DNA of 64,000 nucleotides. It comes from Cochliopodium minus (Eukaryota; Discosea; Himatismenida; Cochliopodiidae). Below the pieces are notes generated by a model. That model was not told the origin of the DNA. It did not search any database and saw only the letters and a list, made by a program, of their open reading frames with translations. The stretch is from NCBI GenBank assembly GCA_024220525.1, contig JAMYWO010000031.1, positions 62,001-126,000 of the forward strand, given 5' to 3'. Of this stretch, positions 47,938 to 60,473 are shown one piece after another; position 1 is the stretch's first letter, and each line of letters begins with the position of its first letter. Position numbers and translations under genes: made by a program.

Positions 47938-50900
47938 TTAAATCCCAGCACCAAACTCTGAAATGTTTCCCAAAGTTGCGCCTTTAGTGAGAGAAGAAAA
48001 GCCTCCTTTGGGGACAGAGATCTGTCTCTTCTGAGAGAGCTCACTCAACTCGGCCATCTTTCTCTTCTTGGGGTTAGTTTCGTTTCTCTTCTTAGGGGCA
48101 GGTCTTTCACCTTTCATACGGTTACCACCTGAAACTCTGGTAGACATACGGTTCTCATCATAATTGTTACGGTTGTTCTTAGAGCCTCCACCACGAGAAT
48201 TGTTATTAGGACCTTTTAAAAAAGAAACGGTTTTATTAATATTTAATTTTACGATTGAATTTTGTTATTTTATAAATTATTAATTAAATTATTAATTAAA
48301 TTTTTTACCTCTATTAGAGCCACTATTGAACCTAGGACGTTCCTCATCAAACCCTTCGTTCTTATTTCTATGGCGGACCTTTTTGTTGTCCAACTCATCC
48401 CTTTTCTCTCTACGAAGGGTCTTTTCCCTCTCAATGATACGGGTGGGGATGTCTCTCAGCGCGAAAGATTTGGCCAAGTGCCCCAAATGGAGTTTGGAGA
48501 GATGGAAGATGTGTTTAGTTCCTCTGGCGTGGGTTGCATATGATTTTGTGCACGAAAAATATGCAGATTCTGCCATAGCTTTTATTTCATTATTTCTACA
48601 CAAATAATTAGGTTTTACTAAAATATTTTTTATATTTAAACATTTTTTTTTTATGCATTTATTTTAGATTTTTTTATTTTAATATTAATTATTAAATTTT
48701 TTTTTTGTTATAATATTTGTTTTTACTTTATCACTTCTCTTTCTAATACAATTTGTAAAGACAAGTCGGAACCCATCCCCTGAGAAGCAGATGCGAAAAT
48801 GTCCAAAGACTCCCAGATTTTTTCGGGTTTCAACTCTTTCAACTGCACTGAATGACCCTCTAATAATCCCAGGTATTCCATTTCAGAAGGCAACAGAAAC
48901 AAAATAGCAGTACCTGAATTAAAACATAAAATTAAAACATAAAATTAAAAATTAAAATTATAAATTGAAAATTAAAAGTAAAATTTGGATTTATTTTGAA
49001 GAATATTTTACCTTTTTTTCCAAGTCTGGCAGTTCTCCCGACACGATGGATATATTCCTTTGGTTCTCCTGGAGGGTCGTACTGAATGATCCAGTCGACA
49101 TGAGGAAGGTCTTAAAAAAAAATTAATTTGAAAAGAAAAATAATTTTTTTTTTTTTCAAAAGATAAATTCAAAAAATAGTTTTACCAAGACCTCTAGCAG
49201 CAACATCAGTACAAAACATAATGGCTTTGTCGAGTTCAACAAATTTTTTAAAGGTCTCAGTACGCTCGATCTGGGTCATACCACCATGCAACTTGAACAA
49301 GTTGGCGTCAACCACACTCTCTTTTTTCAAACGTGCTTTTCTCTCTCCTTCCACCATTTGGATAGTGGCGTTGGAAATGAGGGCATAGTGAAAATTTACA
49401 CTGTCTCTGTTGGCAAGAAAAATGATCATTTTGCAGGTATCTTTGCTTCTACGGTTTTTTTTTTGAAAAAATATTCAATTTTTAAACGAATTTACAAATT
49501 TTTTTTAAAAAATTAAAAATTAAATTAATAAAAAAAATATTCATCAAAAAAAAAATAATTATTAAAAAAAATTAACAAAAAAAAAATTTAAAATTTTTTT
49601 TTTACGTTGTTATTTTCCATCTTAGGAGACCAATCAATGCGGAGAGTTTTTTCTTACATTCGATGTTGATATACTTCTGTTGGAGGGTCTTGGGAGTGCT
49701 GAAGGCAACTTTATTGTCATAATATTGGAGATCTTTGACGATGATACGGCTTCGCTTCCCGTCGCTCTCCACATGTTGGGTTTCTTTGGCGGAATCGATG
49801 AATTTGGGGTTTGTCAAAGTAACACCAACTAAAGGTTTAAGACCTAGCGATAATAAACAAAATTATTGGGATGTTTTGGTATTTATTTCGAAAAATGAAA
49901 ATAAATGAAAAATGAAATAACAATAAATTTTCTAAAAAAATAAAAATTTTGATCTAAAGTGAAACCAATGTAATTTAAAAAAAAAAAATCTTTGAAAATA
50001 TTTAATTTTACCTTCCCACAAGGTTGCAGAGGCCAAGACTACTTGAGGAGGCTTCTCCCTGTTTTGCTTCAACTTTTTCATAATGAAAGCGATTTTGTCT
50101 TTGAAACCCATGTCCATGAGACGATCAGCTTCATCAAATACCACATATTCGAGCTTATCGTATTTGAAAGAGTGGGTATTGTTGATATGATCCAATAGTC
50201 TTCCGGGAGTGGCAATCAAAACGACGATACCCTTTCTTATTCTGGCTTTTTCTGATTTCTTTTTTTCTCCTCCAACGAATGAAGCTGTGTTTTTTTTTTA
50301 AAAAAAAATTAGTCACAAATACACATTGTAAAGAACCTTTCAAAAATTTATTACAAGAAATTATGTATGGATACTTCTTTTGTGTCAAGTTTTTGAGTTC
50401 ATTTTCAATTTGCACAACCAATTCTCTTGTGGGAGCAATGATGATGGCACGGGTACCATCTTCTCTGTTGATTTTCTCATTGTTATCAGAAAGCTTTTGC
50501 AACTTCTCTACAAGAGGGATCAAATAAGCGAGGGTCTTACCACTACCAGTTTCTGCTTTCATGAACAAATCGTTTCCAGAAAGGATCAAAGGGATGGACA
50601 AAGCTTGAACTTTGGTCGGTTTCTGAATTTTGTTGCTTTCAGTCAAACTTTTGGTCATTTTCTCAGATAAAGACAACGAATCGAAAGTTTCTCCTGTAAA
50701 CAACAACTTGATTTGCTCTTGAACTGCTTCCTCATCCTCCCTCTCTTCGTCTTCCCTTTCTTTCTTGATGTTGTCGAGATCTTCTATGTCCATCAGCTTC
50801 GTATCCTTTGCAATTCTCTTCTCGAAGAACAATGCGCCATTATCTCGTCTTCTCAAGTTGGAAGTGTCACTGTTTGTTTTGTCTTTTCCATCTTTATCTT

Positions 50901-51901
50901 TGCCATCTTTACCGTCTTTAGAAGGCAAAGGAAGTTTTCTGAATTTTCTTCCTTTCTTTCCCAACACTTTTTCTTTCACCATAGCGAGAAAATCCTCTTC
51001 TTCCTCTTCGACTACTTTCTCCTTCTTTCCATTGTAGAACCCAAGATCCTTTTCCTCTTTTTTAGGCTCTTCCTTTTTTACTGTCTCCCTTGGCTCAAAG
51101 TTGGTTCCTGATGCAAACTCGTCTATCAAATTGGTTTGGAGCCCAAACAAGGACAATTCTTTATTTATCGTTTCAGATAAGTTGTTATCTGTTGTTTTTT
51201 TTTGTTTTTTATTCTCTCTTTCTTTTTTCTAGAGTTGTAATATAATAAAAATTAATATACAATTAATGTTATTATCATGGTTTACCTTTTCCCAATATCT
51301 TTGTTTTGCTGTTTTTTTTTCTGAATGGACTATTTCTTTTTCTTTTGGATTTTGAATCACACCAACCACATTCAGACTCATATCTTGTGATTTTTTCTTA
51401 TCGGAGCTTTTATATTCCATTTCATCTTCATCAGTTTGTTTATTTTGTTTATTTTCGATCAATTGTGCATCTAATGTTTATTATAAGGTGAATATATCAA
51501 TTATATAAGATAACCTTAAGAAATTTTTACAAATGGTATTATTGAAGGAAGGGATTTTAAAATTTTTGAATTTTATAGATGCTTGAAATGCATGAATCGA
51601 ATCATCGAATTTGATCAATGCGTAATCACTTTTTCAAAAGATGATCATTATTTATTTGACATTCTTATTCTTTGAAAATTACTTACTTTCCATCATTATA
51701 TTTTATGTTCTTTACTCCTGACACAGAACCGAATATTTTCTTTAAATCTTCATTTTTGGCTCTATTGGGAAGATTACCAAGACGTAAAATTGTTCTTGAT
51801 ATCAAAAAAAAAAAAAAAAGAGGAATTGATTAGTTATTTTTTCAAAACTGATGATATTTGATATTTTACCTTGAATCATCGATATTAGATTTACGTTTCA
51901 T
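47938..51901 (-). CDS. DEAD-box RNA helicase, DDX31/Dbp7-type, with N-terminal RRM
   Basis: Twelve exons: 51870..51901, 51687..51794, 51531..51628, 51286..51470, 50355..51228, 50012..50284, 49606..49843, 49186..49448, 49012..49110, 48727..48913, 48309..48595 and 47938..48212 (972 aa). Dbp7/DDX31 acts in 60S ribosome assembly in the nucleolus. Helicase motifs are [27 protein letters not shown] (VFDEADRL), SAT, FLANRDS, DVAARGLDLP and [10 protein letters not shown]. The branch-specific [11 protein letters not shown]-like segment ([15 protein letters not shown]) and C-terminal [13 protein letters not shown] place it in DDX31. Residues ~11-75 form an RRM ([16 protein letters not shown]). The helicase exon is open through its 5' splice site with no suitable ATG of its own, so the RRM exons appear to belong to the same gene. 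Confidence 0.88.
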
Positions 51902-52145
51902 TAAATTCAAATTATTTTCTCAATTTTTTTTTAATTTATTTTTCTTTCAAAATTTGAGAAAATTCTATTAATCAAAAATCCATTTAAAAAAATTGAGGAA
52001 ATAAATAATGTTAAGACATGAAATAACACAATTCACTTCCAATGTGTCAGAACACTGCGGAATATTTTGCACAAATGGTTTAATCAACAGAATATTTTTT
52101 AAAAGGCCAAATTAATTTAAAATTTCTTCTCAAATTGAAAAGGTG

Positions 52146-54205
52146 ATGTTCATTTATGGGTAAATATACTTTTGTATTTGATTTTTAATTTTTTCAAAGA
52201 CTTTATCAAAGGGAGATAATGCTTCTAAGTAAAATTTCCTTTTGATATTCTTCATTTCTGATATTTTTCGAAAAAGGCAATGTGGAAATGGGTTTTATAA
52301 TTTCAAGGGGATATTGAAAATGTCATCAGGAAGATCATTTACACTAATTTTGTATGATCATGGGAATCAAATTAAAATATTAGGGAGGAGAGAAGATGTG
52401 ATAGATTGTAAATCAGCATTTAAATCGAGGTATAAAATAAAAAATCTATTATTTGACATTAAATCGTTATTTTAAACATTTTAAGAATAATCGATATCTC
52501 ATGGTAAGACATACTCTAAATATTTCTTTCTGAGTAATAAAGTGTATTAGTGGAGAGTCATCCGTGACATTACTCACCGAAGATAATGGTATTATTTATT
52601 TTCGATATCAATAACAGAAAATTAATTGTTATTAGATATAATTTGTTCTGTGGCCTTTTGTGAAGGAGATACTAATCAGAATATCAAAGGTCTTGGTTTT
52701 GATTTGGTTTCAGACCGCTATTGCAATTGGTACAAAATGAATAAAATTGAAGGTAAGAAATTAATTATTGTTCTAAAATGACAAACTAAATTTTTTAAAA
52801 AGAAAAAATCGTTGGTTTAAATTCTGGTAAGTATTTTAAATACCTAGCGATTTCGTAATTACTAAAAATTTAAAAAGGGTATTATATGCATTATGTTTTA
52901 ACGGAGAAAGGTAATGTAATTGGGTTTGGGTAAATCTTTTGTTAAGCAGAAAATTTTTTAATTAAATTTTTCAAGGAAAAATCATTATGGGCAGATTTCT
53001 CATTATGATAAAATAACTAATTCAACAGGAAAATACGTTCCCAAAATCAATTTCCCAAAAAATGAGGTAATAATCTCAGTTGCTTGTGGGTATAATTTTT
53101 TGAATTTTTTTTAAATTATTTATTTAAATGAAAACTAGTTGCCATCATGGTTTATTCTTGACGTCAAATCGACTTGTTTATGGGATTGGTAATATATTAC
53201 TTATATTATTGTTTTTATAATTTTTTTTTAAAAAGGGTGGAATGGGAATTGTCAAATTTCCCCAACAAAAATAGATGCTCACGAACCCGTATTACTTTCT
53301 AGTGTGATAAGGAAAAACGATCCTGTAAAAGGTTTGTTATTTTCTTATCTTTTATTTAATTAACATTTAACTATATTTTTTAAAAAGCCCTCGCTTGTAA
53401 CGTTTCTACTTCGTTTATTATTTATGGTTCCAAGCTTTTTCTTCGGTTTTTTTCGAATCATTTTTAATTTATTTCTTTAGAATCTGGTTTGAATAATTTT
53501 CCTTTTTAAAAATTTCTTTCTTATCATTTTTAAATAGGAAACATTGTTAGCTTCGGATATAATCACTACAATCGTGAGAATATTTAAAAACTATATTTTT
53601 TAAAAAAAGATTAACAATTCATGACAAGAATGTAAGATATTTTCTATCATTTTTTTAAAAATTTACTTTTTCGTTAAGGTTTGAGTGGTTGTGGTTCTGT
53701 TACTGAAATCCCAAATTTTATGAAGTCTCTGATTGAACATGATATCATCTCGTTGCAAACCGGCTACCAACATTGTTTTTCAATGACAGCGAGTGGAAAG
53801 TTTATAGGTTCAGCAAATTATTTTTCATATTTATTTTATATTAATATTTTATAAGCTTGGGGATGTAACCAAATTAAAAATCTTCTCCTTGATGAACCAA
53901 AATCCATGACAACGTAAATAAATGGTTATTTCAAATTAATTACTATATCTCCATTTTATAATAAAAGACCTCATGATATCACCACCAACGTGGAAGAACT
54001 TTTAAAAGGATCTAAAATACAAGGTTTTATGGGAAATCAGTGCGGATTTATACGTATTTCAAACTGGAAGCCAGAATTGCACCATATCTACCCTTCAAGT
54101 TTTAAGAAACAAGTCCTTTGTTTACTGATACTCAGAAAAATCAAAAGCACTCAAGTATCTTCCTTACCAAAACCTATTTTGTACGAAATAATTAGACACC
54201 TCTGA
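52146..54205 (+). CDS. RCC1-like repeat protein
   Basis: Fifteen small exons, all phase-consistent (391 aa): 52146..52159, 52277..52429, 52486..52503, 52551..52588, 52636..52752, 52803..52826, 52878..52929, 52976..53089, 53139..53188, 53236..53331, 53388..53426, 53538..53573, 53679..53807, 53856..53913 and 53968..54205. Repeat features such as SSGRSFTLIL, CGESSVTLLTED, GKNHYGQIS, ISVACGCHHGLFLT, WNGNCQISP, TGYQHCFSMTASGKFIAWGCN fit a degenerate seven-bladed RCC1 propeller. The C-terminus (SLPKPILYEIIRHL) recalls the end of BTB/F-box-like modules but is too short to call. RCC1 folds act as guanine-exchange factors or plain binding scaffolds; here the function is open. Exons average under 80 nt. 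It diverges from the DDX31-type helicase. Confidence 0.75.
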
Positions 54206-54307
54206 ATTTGTCAAAAGAAATATTTATTTAATAAAAATATTTTCGAAAATAAAATTTGAATGAAAATATTTCTAGTAAAAAAATGAAATATAAAAAAAAA
54301 AATTGGT

Positions 54308-57300
54308 ATGGAGAGTTTCATCATTTTATATTCCAATCAAAAAGCAAAGAAGGTCAAAAAATGGGTGGATGGAAAATTGACTTATAATCCCACATCCAAA
54401 AAGGTATAAAAATTTTCATATTATTCATAAAAAAATTGTATAAAGGATTTATAGTTGATTATATACGATGAAAATGGAAAATTTGTCACATCCAAAATTG
54501 CAGATAAAAAAGATACCATAGAAGAAGGTGAAGAATTAGATTTTCCTTCTTTAGTTGTTCAATTGGAAGAAAAATTAAAGGAAGAGGTGAATGATGTTGC
54601 TCCACCCGAATCAGTTCCACCTCCAAAGCCACAAATCAAAAAAATAGCGCCAATCAAAAAGATGAGTAAATTCACAGTTCCCAAGAAAGCAGTTTACAAG
54701 ATGAAGACAGATTTGGATGATGTTGTGGAAGAATCCCCTCCCAAAAAGACAAAGATAGATAATAAAGTTGAAATGGATGAGGATATGGATGATACGAACG
54801 ATAATCAGAATAATTTCAACATTAATGCGCCAAATAATGAAATTGTGAATATACAAAAACCAATCATAATTAAGAATAACATTCTCCCAACAACAAATAT
54901 AAATAATGGAAATGATTTGATAACATTAAGACCTGCAGCGAAGAAAAGATCAAGTAAGATCCAACAAAAAAATTTTTTAGAATTTCAATTCCAAAAAAAA
55001 AAAAAACTAGTGAGTGATATAATCAAGGCGATGAATAAGAAGAACCTCAATGAGATGAAAGAAATATCGGCTATTAGAAATCAGTTAGAGGGAAAAGAAC
55101 CAGAGGAAGACGAGGAAGAAGAGGATGAAAGTCCTATTAAGAATCCATATCATGCTCTCAAAAGGAAGCTCCCAACAAAAGAGATCCCCAAGAAAGTGAG
55201 CAATACATTAATGCCAAAAACCTTGCTTGCCAAAAAATTTTCCAACACAAAGGATTTCGTGAAGAAAAGTTTGGTGGGAGAAGTAGAAGATGAAGAGAAA
55301 GAGGATGAGGAAGAGGATGAGTTGATTCCTTTGAATGAAGATGATGATCCTCTTAGCACCGAGGGGTTTACTTATGCAAAACAAATAAAACTCCCTGCCA
55401 AGAAGACTCCTTTCAAGAAGGAATACGCCAGCAAAAAAACCTTCACCAAGACGCTTGTCCCTAAAAAAGAGTACACAGGAAAAGCAAGCACAAAATTTAC
55501 TCCTTTCAAGAAGGAATACACCAGCAAAAAATTTTCTACGTTCAAAAAACCAATAAAGATCCCACATGGAGTAGTTTGGAACACCAAAAAGATAGAGTTT
55601 CCCGATTCCAAAGTCTGTAAATACATCGCTAATCCCAAAAGAGTTGTCATATCCAAAACTTTCAACGATATCAGCTCTTACAAACAGACTTTTGAGTCCG
55701 CCATCTTGGAAGATATAAATCTGAGATTGTTGAGCATACGCAAAGGTCTTTTGAAGTCTTGCCACTCCTTCATCCGCAAGTCAGGCGATCAAGTCATATG
55801 CAAGCACGGTAAACCTGCTTCCATGAACACCGTCAAGAAGGCAGGTAATAACAAGGGGAGGGATTTTTTCGCCTGCTCCAAGAAGAAGGAAGAAAGTTGT
55901 GGGTTTTTCGCTTGGTACGATGAGTTGGACAACAACTCCATGGACCAAAACTCTTACGATATTCCTACTGATTTTGAGTTTGACTCAAATCACCAGAAAA
56001 TCATCAGATCTCACGGCATCAAGTTTTACACTGACTGTGAATTCTACAGAGTCAAGCTTACTAGTGACATGGGCGAAAAAAACAATAACAGCTACAACAA
56101 TCACAGAGATATCAACGAGAACAATGACAATCAACAAGATAGTGGTGCCATTGAAATATATTATTTGAAGTTGCCTTTCAAAGGAAAATCAAGCGAGTTT
56201 CACTTTTTTTTAAATTTATTTCATATTTTATATTTTTTTAAATTTATTTTATTTTTGGTTCAATTAGATACAAAAAAGATGATTTGTGGATCATCTCAAA
56301 TAATGCTAACTTTTGTAACAGAGGTGAGAGGTTTTACACTTTGACTACAAGAGCCATTTTTCATGGGCCCAACAGCAACCTTTCTATGCAAGTGCTCCCT
56401 GTCTACTGCGAAGCCCCCAAGTCTTTGAAAAAAGAAAAGATATATGCAATACAACTCTCGAATCTCTCCTCTGAGTTTTCCATAATTGGTTAAAAATTTT
56501 TAAAAATTCAATTTTTTTTTTTTTTTCCGAAATAAACATCAAATTTTAGTTTTCTTTTTTTCAATTTAAATTTTCGATTTTTTTTTTTAGAAAATTTAGA
56601 AGAAATGTCTTTTGAAAAAGCACCTGTCGTCCGCTGCCTCTTGGACGGCAAGTGCGAAGACTTCCAAGAAAAGAAGCTCTCCCCCTTCGCCCTAGACTTG
56701 AAGGACGAGGAGATCCACCAAACTGCAGAGCAAATCATCGAAGAGTTCAAGTTGAACGAAGATCAAATCAAAGTGATCAGGGAATGTGAGAGCTGGTTCT
56801 TAATGGAACCAAGCAAGTACATCAGTGAGGAATTCCTCAACAGCCCAAACAAAAAGTTTCCTTCCATCCTTTTGGTGCACGGCGTCTTTGGTAGTGGGAA
56901 GAGTCATCTTTTGGTTTCTCTCATCATCTTCATCACCAAAATCGCTGACAAAGCTAGAAGTCCTGACATCAAAATTTTGGTCTCTTCTGTAACAAATACT
57001 GCAGTGGACAGAATTTTGTTGGGTACAATTTTATTTTCATATTTTTTTATTTTTTTAATTTTTACTTTTAAAAATTTTTTAGGTACAATCATTGTTTAAT
57101 AAATATATAATTAAAAAATTTTTTTTTAATTTTTAAATTAAAAAATTTTTCAATCGATTTAATAATATTTTAATCATTTTTTTTTTTTTGGTAGGACTTC
57201 AAGACAAAAGCTTTGACGCCTTTGTCAGAATTGGCTCAATCAAAAAAATTCACAACTCTATTTTGAAAAACACTTTGTACGAAGAGAAAAAAGAGTCTTT

Positions 57301-58859
57301 GAAGGAGCTCAAGGAGCTTCTCGAGGAAACCACTTCTGAAGCCGAAAAAACAGAGATTTTAAAGGAAATAGAAGATCTCAAATCAGGTAAAAAAAAAAAA
57401 TTTTAAAAGTAAGAATATTAAATCTGAAATAAAAACAAAAAATAATGAGAAAATAAAAAATATATTTCATTAAAAAAACAAATTTAAAATTTTTTAAAAA
57501 GGGAAATCGAAACACAAATTCACTCTCTTGAAGGAGTCTCGTGTGGTGGGTGTTACTTGTGCAGCTACTTCCTTCAGAGTTTTGGAGGACTACAAGTTCC
57601 CCATAGTACTTCTGGATGAGTGCAGTCAAATGTTGGAGCCTATTTCCTTGTTGCCCATAACAAAGTTTGGTTGCTATAAGTTGATAGCAGTCGGGTAAGA
57701 ACTTTTTTTCAAAAAAAAAAAAATTATTTAATGAAATAAAAAAAATTATATTAAATATAATTTTTAATGAAAAAAAATTATTACTTCCTTTTTCTCTAGT
57801 GACCCTCTCCAGCTTCCACCAACTATTACTACTGACTTAGACAATGTAGAAGGAAACAACCATATTGGTAGACCTCTCTTCTCTAGACTTATGGACTATA
57901 TTCCTCCCATTATGTTGAGAACGCAATATAGAGTATTTAAAAAAAATTTTTTAATTTTTAAATTATTTTTTACTTATTACTAAATTTTTCATTTTATTTT
58001 TTATTTCCAATTTTAAGTGTCACCCAACATTGTCAGGTATCTCGAATGAGCTTTTTTACTCCAAGAAGCTCAAGGATGGGATCACAGAAAGTGAAAGAGC
58101 ATCATACATTAAAGGCTTCCCTCCCATCTGCTTCTTCAACGTGGACAGGGGCAAAGAGGAAACCGAAAACTTTTCGGGTAGTTTTTTCAATCATTTTGAA
58201 ACTAAGTTGGTCGTTCAAATTGTTTCCCTTCTTTTGGATAGAGGAATAAATGAAAATGATATTGGGATCATCACCCTATGTAAAATAAAAAAAACTTTCT
58301 TTTCTATTTTTAATTTTCTTTTATTAATTCGTAATTTTTCTCTCCTTATTTTTTTTAACATCTTTTTAAAGATCGTGCACAAGCAAACAACATAAGAGAA
58401 AAGCTCGCAGAGTTACAAAAAACGAAAATGGGGGAAAATAACATTAACACCACCCAACAAGAAAACAACAACAATAGTCTCATTCAAGAAAACAATGGAG
58501 AAGTGACTCAAGACACAGAATCTCTTTTGAACATCTCCAATGAAGAGAAAGAAGTCAGCAGTGGAGGTCTTTCCATCAAAGTTAGTACTGTTGATGCTTT
58601 TCAAGGAGCAGAAAAAGAGATCATCATCCTCTCCACTTCGCGTTCTGTTGAGAAATCTGACATGGAGTTTGTTGGTGCTCCGACTCGTATGAATGTCGCC
58701 ATCACTCGTGCCAAGAGGAATTTGATTGTTGTTGGCAACCTCAAGGCACTCGAACACAACATCATTTGGAAGACCATCTATAATAAGGCTAGGCAGTTGG
58801 GTGCTGTCATGCTTGGCACTGAACTTCTTATTTTCAATGGATTTTCTTTTTGCAAATGA
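54308..58859 (+). CDS. ZGRF1: ZGRF1-type DNA repair helicase (DUF2439, GRF zinc finger, SF1 helicase)
   Basis: Exons 54308..54403, 54455..56196, 56268..56488, 56591..57022, 57195..57386, 57502..57694, 57800..57932, 58018..58279 and 58372..58859 give 1252 aa. Residues 1-80 are the DUF2439 domain shared with yeast Mte1 (ILYSNQKAKKVKKWMDGKL, LIIYDENGKFV). A Lys/Glu-rich disordered region follows. A GRF zinc finger lies at ~480-525 (CKHGKPA, FFACSKK, CGFFAWYDE). The SF1 helicase has Walker A GVFGSGKSHLL, Walker B LLDECSQM, QYRCHP, VDAFQGAEKE and RMNVAITRAKR. Human ZGRF1 dissolves D-loops and helps replication past crosslinks. Human ZGRF1 is ~2100 aa, so the linker here is shorter. FANCM lies 1.6 kb downstream on the same strand. 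Confidence 0.92.
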
Positions 58860-59245
58860 TTTTATTTATTTCATTTTTCTCAATAAAAGAATTGGTTTAT
58901 CCATTTTCATTTATTTCATTTTTCTTTGAAAAATAAATTGTGAGGCTGGAAAAACAACATCTCAAAGAACTTTTTTTTTTTTACTTTGCCATATAAATAA
59001 GATAATTGTCGCTTTTATATAAAAGAGATAGATCACAAAGTAAACTTTAAATTTGATAACAATTCTCAAAAGAAAAATTTTAATATGATCAATTTCAATA
59101 AAAATTGAAAAGTATTTTAAAATTATCAGAGAATTCAAATATCAGAGATTGAGAGAGGTTTGAGGATAAATAAAAAAGAAGAAAATAGAAAATAATATAA
59201 ATAAAATAAAATAAAAAAATTTGATAGATTTTGCCTGTATAAACG
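58860..59245. other. Intergenic region between ZGRF1 and the PLAC8 gene
   Basis: About 385 bp. It contains an imperfect direct repeat of ATTTATTTCATTTTTCT (about 58865 and 58908) just after the ZGRF1 stop, then AT-rich sequence that must hold the PLAC8 promoter. No gene is seen. Confidence 0.5.
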
Positions 59246-60341
59246 ATGAGCAACAAAAATGAAACCAATCCATTGTTGAACAGTAAAAAATTAATAATTT
59301 TCCTTGGATTTTAAAAAATATAAAAATTTAAATTTTAAATTTTTTATTTTGACGAATTATTTTTACTCTGTTCCTTTTAAAATAGATGATAACATTTATC
59401 AACAACCCCCACCACAACAGTACCAACCACAATTTGATTTTAATCAACAACCACAATATAATCAACAACCCCCACCACAATATCAGCCACAACAATTCCC
59501 ACCATACGACTATCAACAACAACCACCACAATTCAATCAACCTCCTCCACAATATCAAGTGCCACCACAACAATTCCAACAACCACAATATGATTATAAT
59601 CAACAATATCAACAACAAAAGTAATTTCCTTCCTATAAAAAATTAAGAAACCTTTTTCATATTTTTTTTTTCAAAAGTCCCATTATCATTGTCCAACCAA
59701 CCACAACCACAGTAGTTTATGATCAAGTATGTTCAGGACCAACAACATGGTAATAAATTCAAATAGAGATGTCTTTATATATACAAATTAAATTTTAATA
59801 AAACTCATATTTCAATATATATTACATTTCGAAAATTCCATTTCTTTTTCTAACATATTTATAATTAATTGAATAGGAGTATCCCTCTTTGTGGATGCTG
59901 CAGTGATTGTGGGGTGTGCTGCACAAGTTTATGGTGTTTTTCATGCCAAGTAATATCCAAAAAAAAAAATTTTAAATGCATTTCAACATTATACTAATAA
60001 TCATTTAGGAATGCAAACTTAGAGCTGCAACACACGGTAGAGCAAGTTGTGGATGTGAAGATTTTTGTGTACCATGTCTCTGTTATTCCTTCTTGGGACC
60101 TATTGGAGCCCTCTTTGTAAGATGTTCAAACAGAACAGAAGTAAGAAGAAGACTCAACATCAACGGTGATGGGTGTTCTGATTGTTTGTGTTCTTGGTGT
60201 TGTACTTTCTGCACACAAGTCCAAGAAGTAACATTTCTTTAAAACTCTCTTTTCATTATTTTTGATTTTAAACTTTATTCCTTTCCTTTATAGGTCAGAG
60301 AGATGAACGGCAGAGGAGTTCAATCATCTTTGTGTTCATAA
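59246..60341 (+). CDS. QP-rich PLAC8 (Cys-rich) protein
   Basis: Exons 59246..59282, 59386..59620, 59678..59749, 59877..59949, 60009..60227 and 60294..60341 encode 227 aa. Residues ~15-90 are a Gln/Pro/Tyr-rich low-complexity tract. A PLAC8 domain follows, with clustered Cys (CGCCSDCGVCC, CWC-like FSCQ, CGCEDFCVPCLCY), a hydrophobic middle (FLGPIGALF), the NRTEVRRRLNI helix, and a final Cys cluster (CSDCLCSWCCTFCTQ) with VREM. PLAC8 proteins associate with membranes and are linked to organ size and metal tolerance in plants and fungi. The biochemical role is unclear. Leu/Ile-rich frames on the opposite strand of the QP tract are shadows. Confidence 0.88.
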
Positions 60342-60473
60342 TTTATAAAAATTAATTGATAAATAAAATAATTCTAGTTCCTCAACAAAAAAATCATTAA
60401 ATAATTTAATGGAATTAATTTACTTTTTATATATATCTCTCTCCAACATCAATTTTCATCAAAATAAAAAAAT

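Noticed and set aside
52486-52503. Treating the RCC1-like locus as non-coding debris because no long frame exists
   Set aside because: Short exons join in phase and give consecutive RCC1 repeat signatures over the whole 2 kb.
59328-59646. Leu/Ile-rich minus-strand frame and His/Asn-rich plus-strand frame
   Set aside because: Both are shadows of the Gln/Pro-rich exon of the PLAC8 gene.
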